DNA from: an uncultured Burkholderiales bacterium
GTDB taxonomy: Bacteria > Pseudomonadota > Gammaproteobacteria > Burkholderiales > Burkholderiaceae_E
Reading direction: 5' to 3'
NCBI GenBank assembly: GCA_903898725.1
Contig: CAIUGQ010000069.1
Coordinates: 1-5,778, forward strand
Length of the DNA stretch: 5,778 nt
Positions 5,434 to 5,778 of the stretch are shown piece after piece. Under the pieces are notes generated by a model. It saw only the letters and a program-made list of their open reading frames with translations. It made no database searches and had not been told where the DNA came from. Within the stretch, counting starts at the first letter, position 1; each line of letters begins with the position of its first letter. A program made the position numbers and the translations under genes.

Positions 5434-5778
5434 TCAGCGGCGGCGGCATTCGATCACACCTTCGACGTCGCGGACGGCGACGAGAGTGCGTTCGAGCAGC
5501 GGGATCGCCGGTACCTCGACGGTGAACTGCATCTGCGCGACCCCGGTACGGCTCAGGGTCTGGACGGCCACGACATTCAGCCGGTCGCGGGCGAACACGT
5601 CGGAGACGTCGCGCAGCAGCCCCTGCCGATCTCGGGCGCGCAGCACCACGTCGACCGGATACGCGGCGCGCGGCGCCGACCCCTTGTTCGACGGATCCGG
5701 CTTGTCCCAGTCGCCCCAGGACGTCTCGAGCACCCGCTCGGGTGCGCGTCGGGCCATGTCGGCGAAGCTGCGGCAGCC
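5434..5778 (-). CDS. relA: GTP pyrophosphokinase RelA, C-terminal 114 residues with ACT domain (partial)
   Basis: RelA makes (p)ppGpp from ATP and GTP/GDP on stalled ribosomes during amino acid starvation. Only the 3' end is present, and the frame is open to the right window edge. The visible part begins with GCRSFADMARRAPERVLETSWG, typical of the zinc-finger/CC-domain tail and linker in RelA/SpoT proteins. It continues with an ACT domain: AYPVDVVLRARDRQGLLRDV, then NVVAVQTLSRTGVAQMQFTVEV, ending VIECRRR and a TGA at 5436-5434. The GLLRDVSDVFA and N-V-V-A-V-QT pattern resembles RelA of betaproteobacteria more than SpoT. However, the synthetase and hydrolase domains are outside the window, so a bifunctional Rel/SpoT cannot be excluded. 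It is transcribed in the same direction as the sugar operon, 197 bp upstream of it. Confidence 0.88.
   Translation of the reverse strand, partial: GCRSFADMARRAPERVLETSWGDWDKPDPSNKGSAPRAAYPVDVVLRARDRQGLLRDVSDVFARDRLNVVAVQTLSRTGVAQMQFTVEVPAIPLLERTLVAVRDVEGVIECRRR

Noticed and set aside
5229..5525. Small open frames in the relA/dehydrogenase spacer on both strands (also 5424-5233 minus)
   Set aside because: They have no ribosome binding site, Arg/Pro-rich composition and overlap with the real genes, so they look like GC-driven chance frames.

Overview
The window is a very GC-rich (about 70% by eye), gene-dense stretch of bacterial chromosome. The divergent pmbA / yjgA(darP)-mogA arrangement, the betaproteobacterial flavour of the RelA C-terminus and the base composition suggest a proteobacterium, most likely a betaproteobacterium. 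Assignment below that level is not possible from this sequence. I see no transposase, integrase, CRISPR array, tRNA or rRNA.

Layout: the left end (1-912, minus strand) is the N-terminal two thirds of pmbA (tldE), which runs off the window. Diverging from it, only 11 bp away, are darP/yjgA (924-1520) and mogA (1513-2130), which overlap by 8 bp. mogA converges on a minus-strand three-gene operon that reads right to left: a UDP-N-acetylhexosamine 6-dehydrogenase of the TviB/WbpO type (5236-3956), a UDP-N-acetylhexosamine(uronic acid) 4-epimerase of the TviC/WbpP type (3968-2919, overlapping the dehydrogenase by 13 bp), and a class I SAM methyltransferase of unknown acceptor (2907-2155). Upstream of the operon, after a 197 bp spacer holding a plausible sigma-70 promoter, lies the C-terminal ACT domain of RelA (5778-5434), cut by the right edge.

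How the genes work together: the dehydrogenase and epimerase together are the standard two-step route UDP-GlcNAc -> UDP-GlcNAcA -> UDP-GalNAcA, as known for Salmonella Vi capsule and Pseudomonas O-antigen. The window therefore encodes precursor supply for a surface polysaccharide rich in acidic amino sugars; the methyltransferase may decorate that glycan or a related molecule. No glycosyltransferase, flippase or polymerase is visible here. PmbA (peptide and modified-peptide processing), DarP (50S ribosome maturation), MogA (molybdenum cofactor) and RelA (stringent response) are housekeeping functions flanking the sugar operon.

The genes are ordinary members of known families, and I found no convincing new multi-gene system. 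The more interesting signals are small: a textbook G-quadruplex motif (minus strand, 950-931) in the first codons of darP and directly upstream of pmbA; an 11 bp palindrome at the divergent start point that offers a 5/6 match to the -10 box in both directions; and a chain of mutually exclusive GC hairpins at the mogA/methyltransferase junction.
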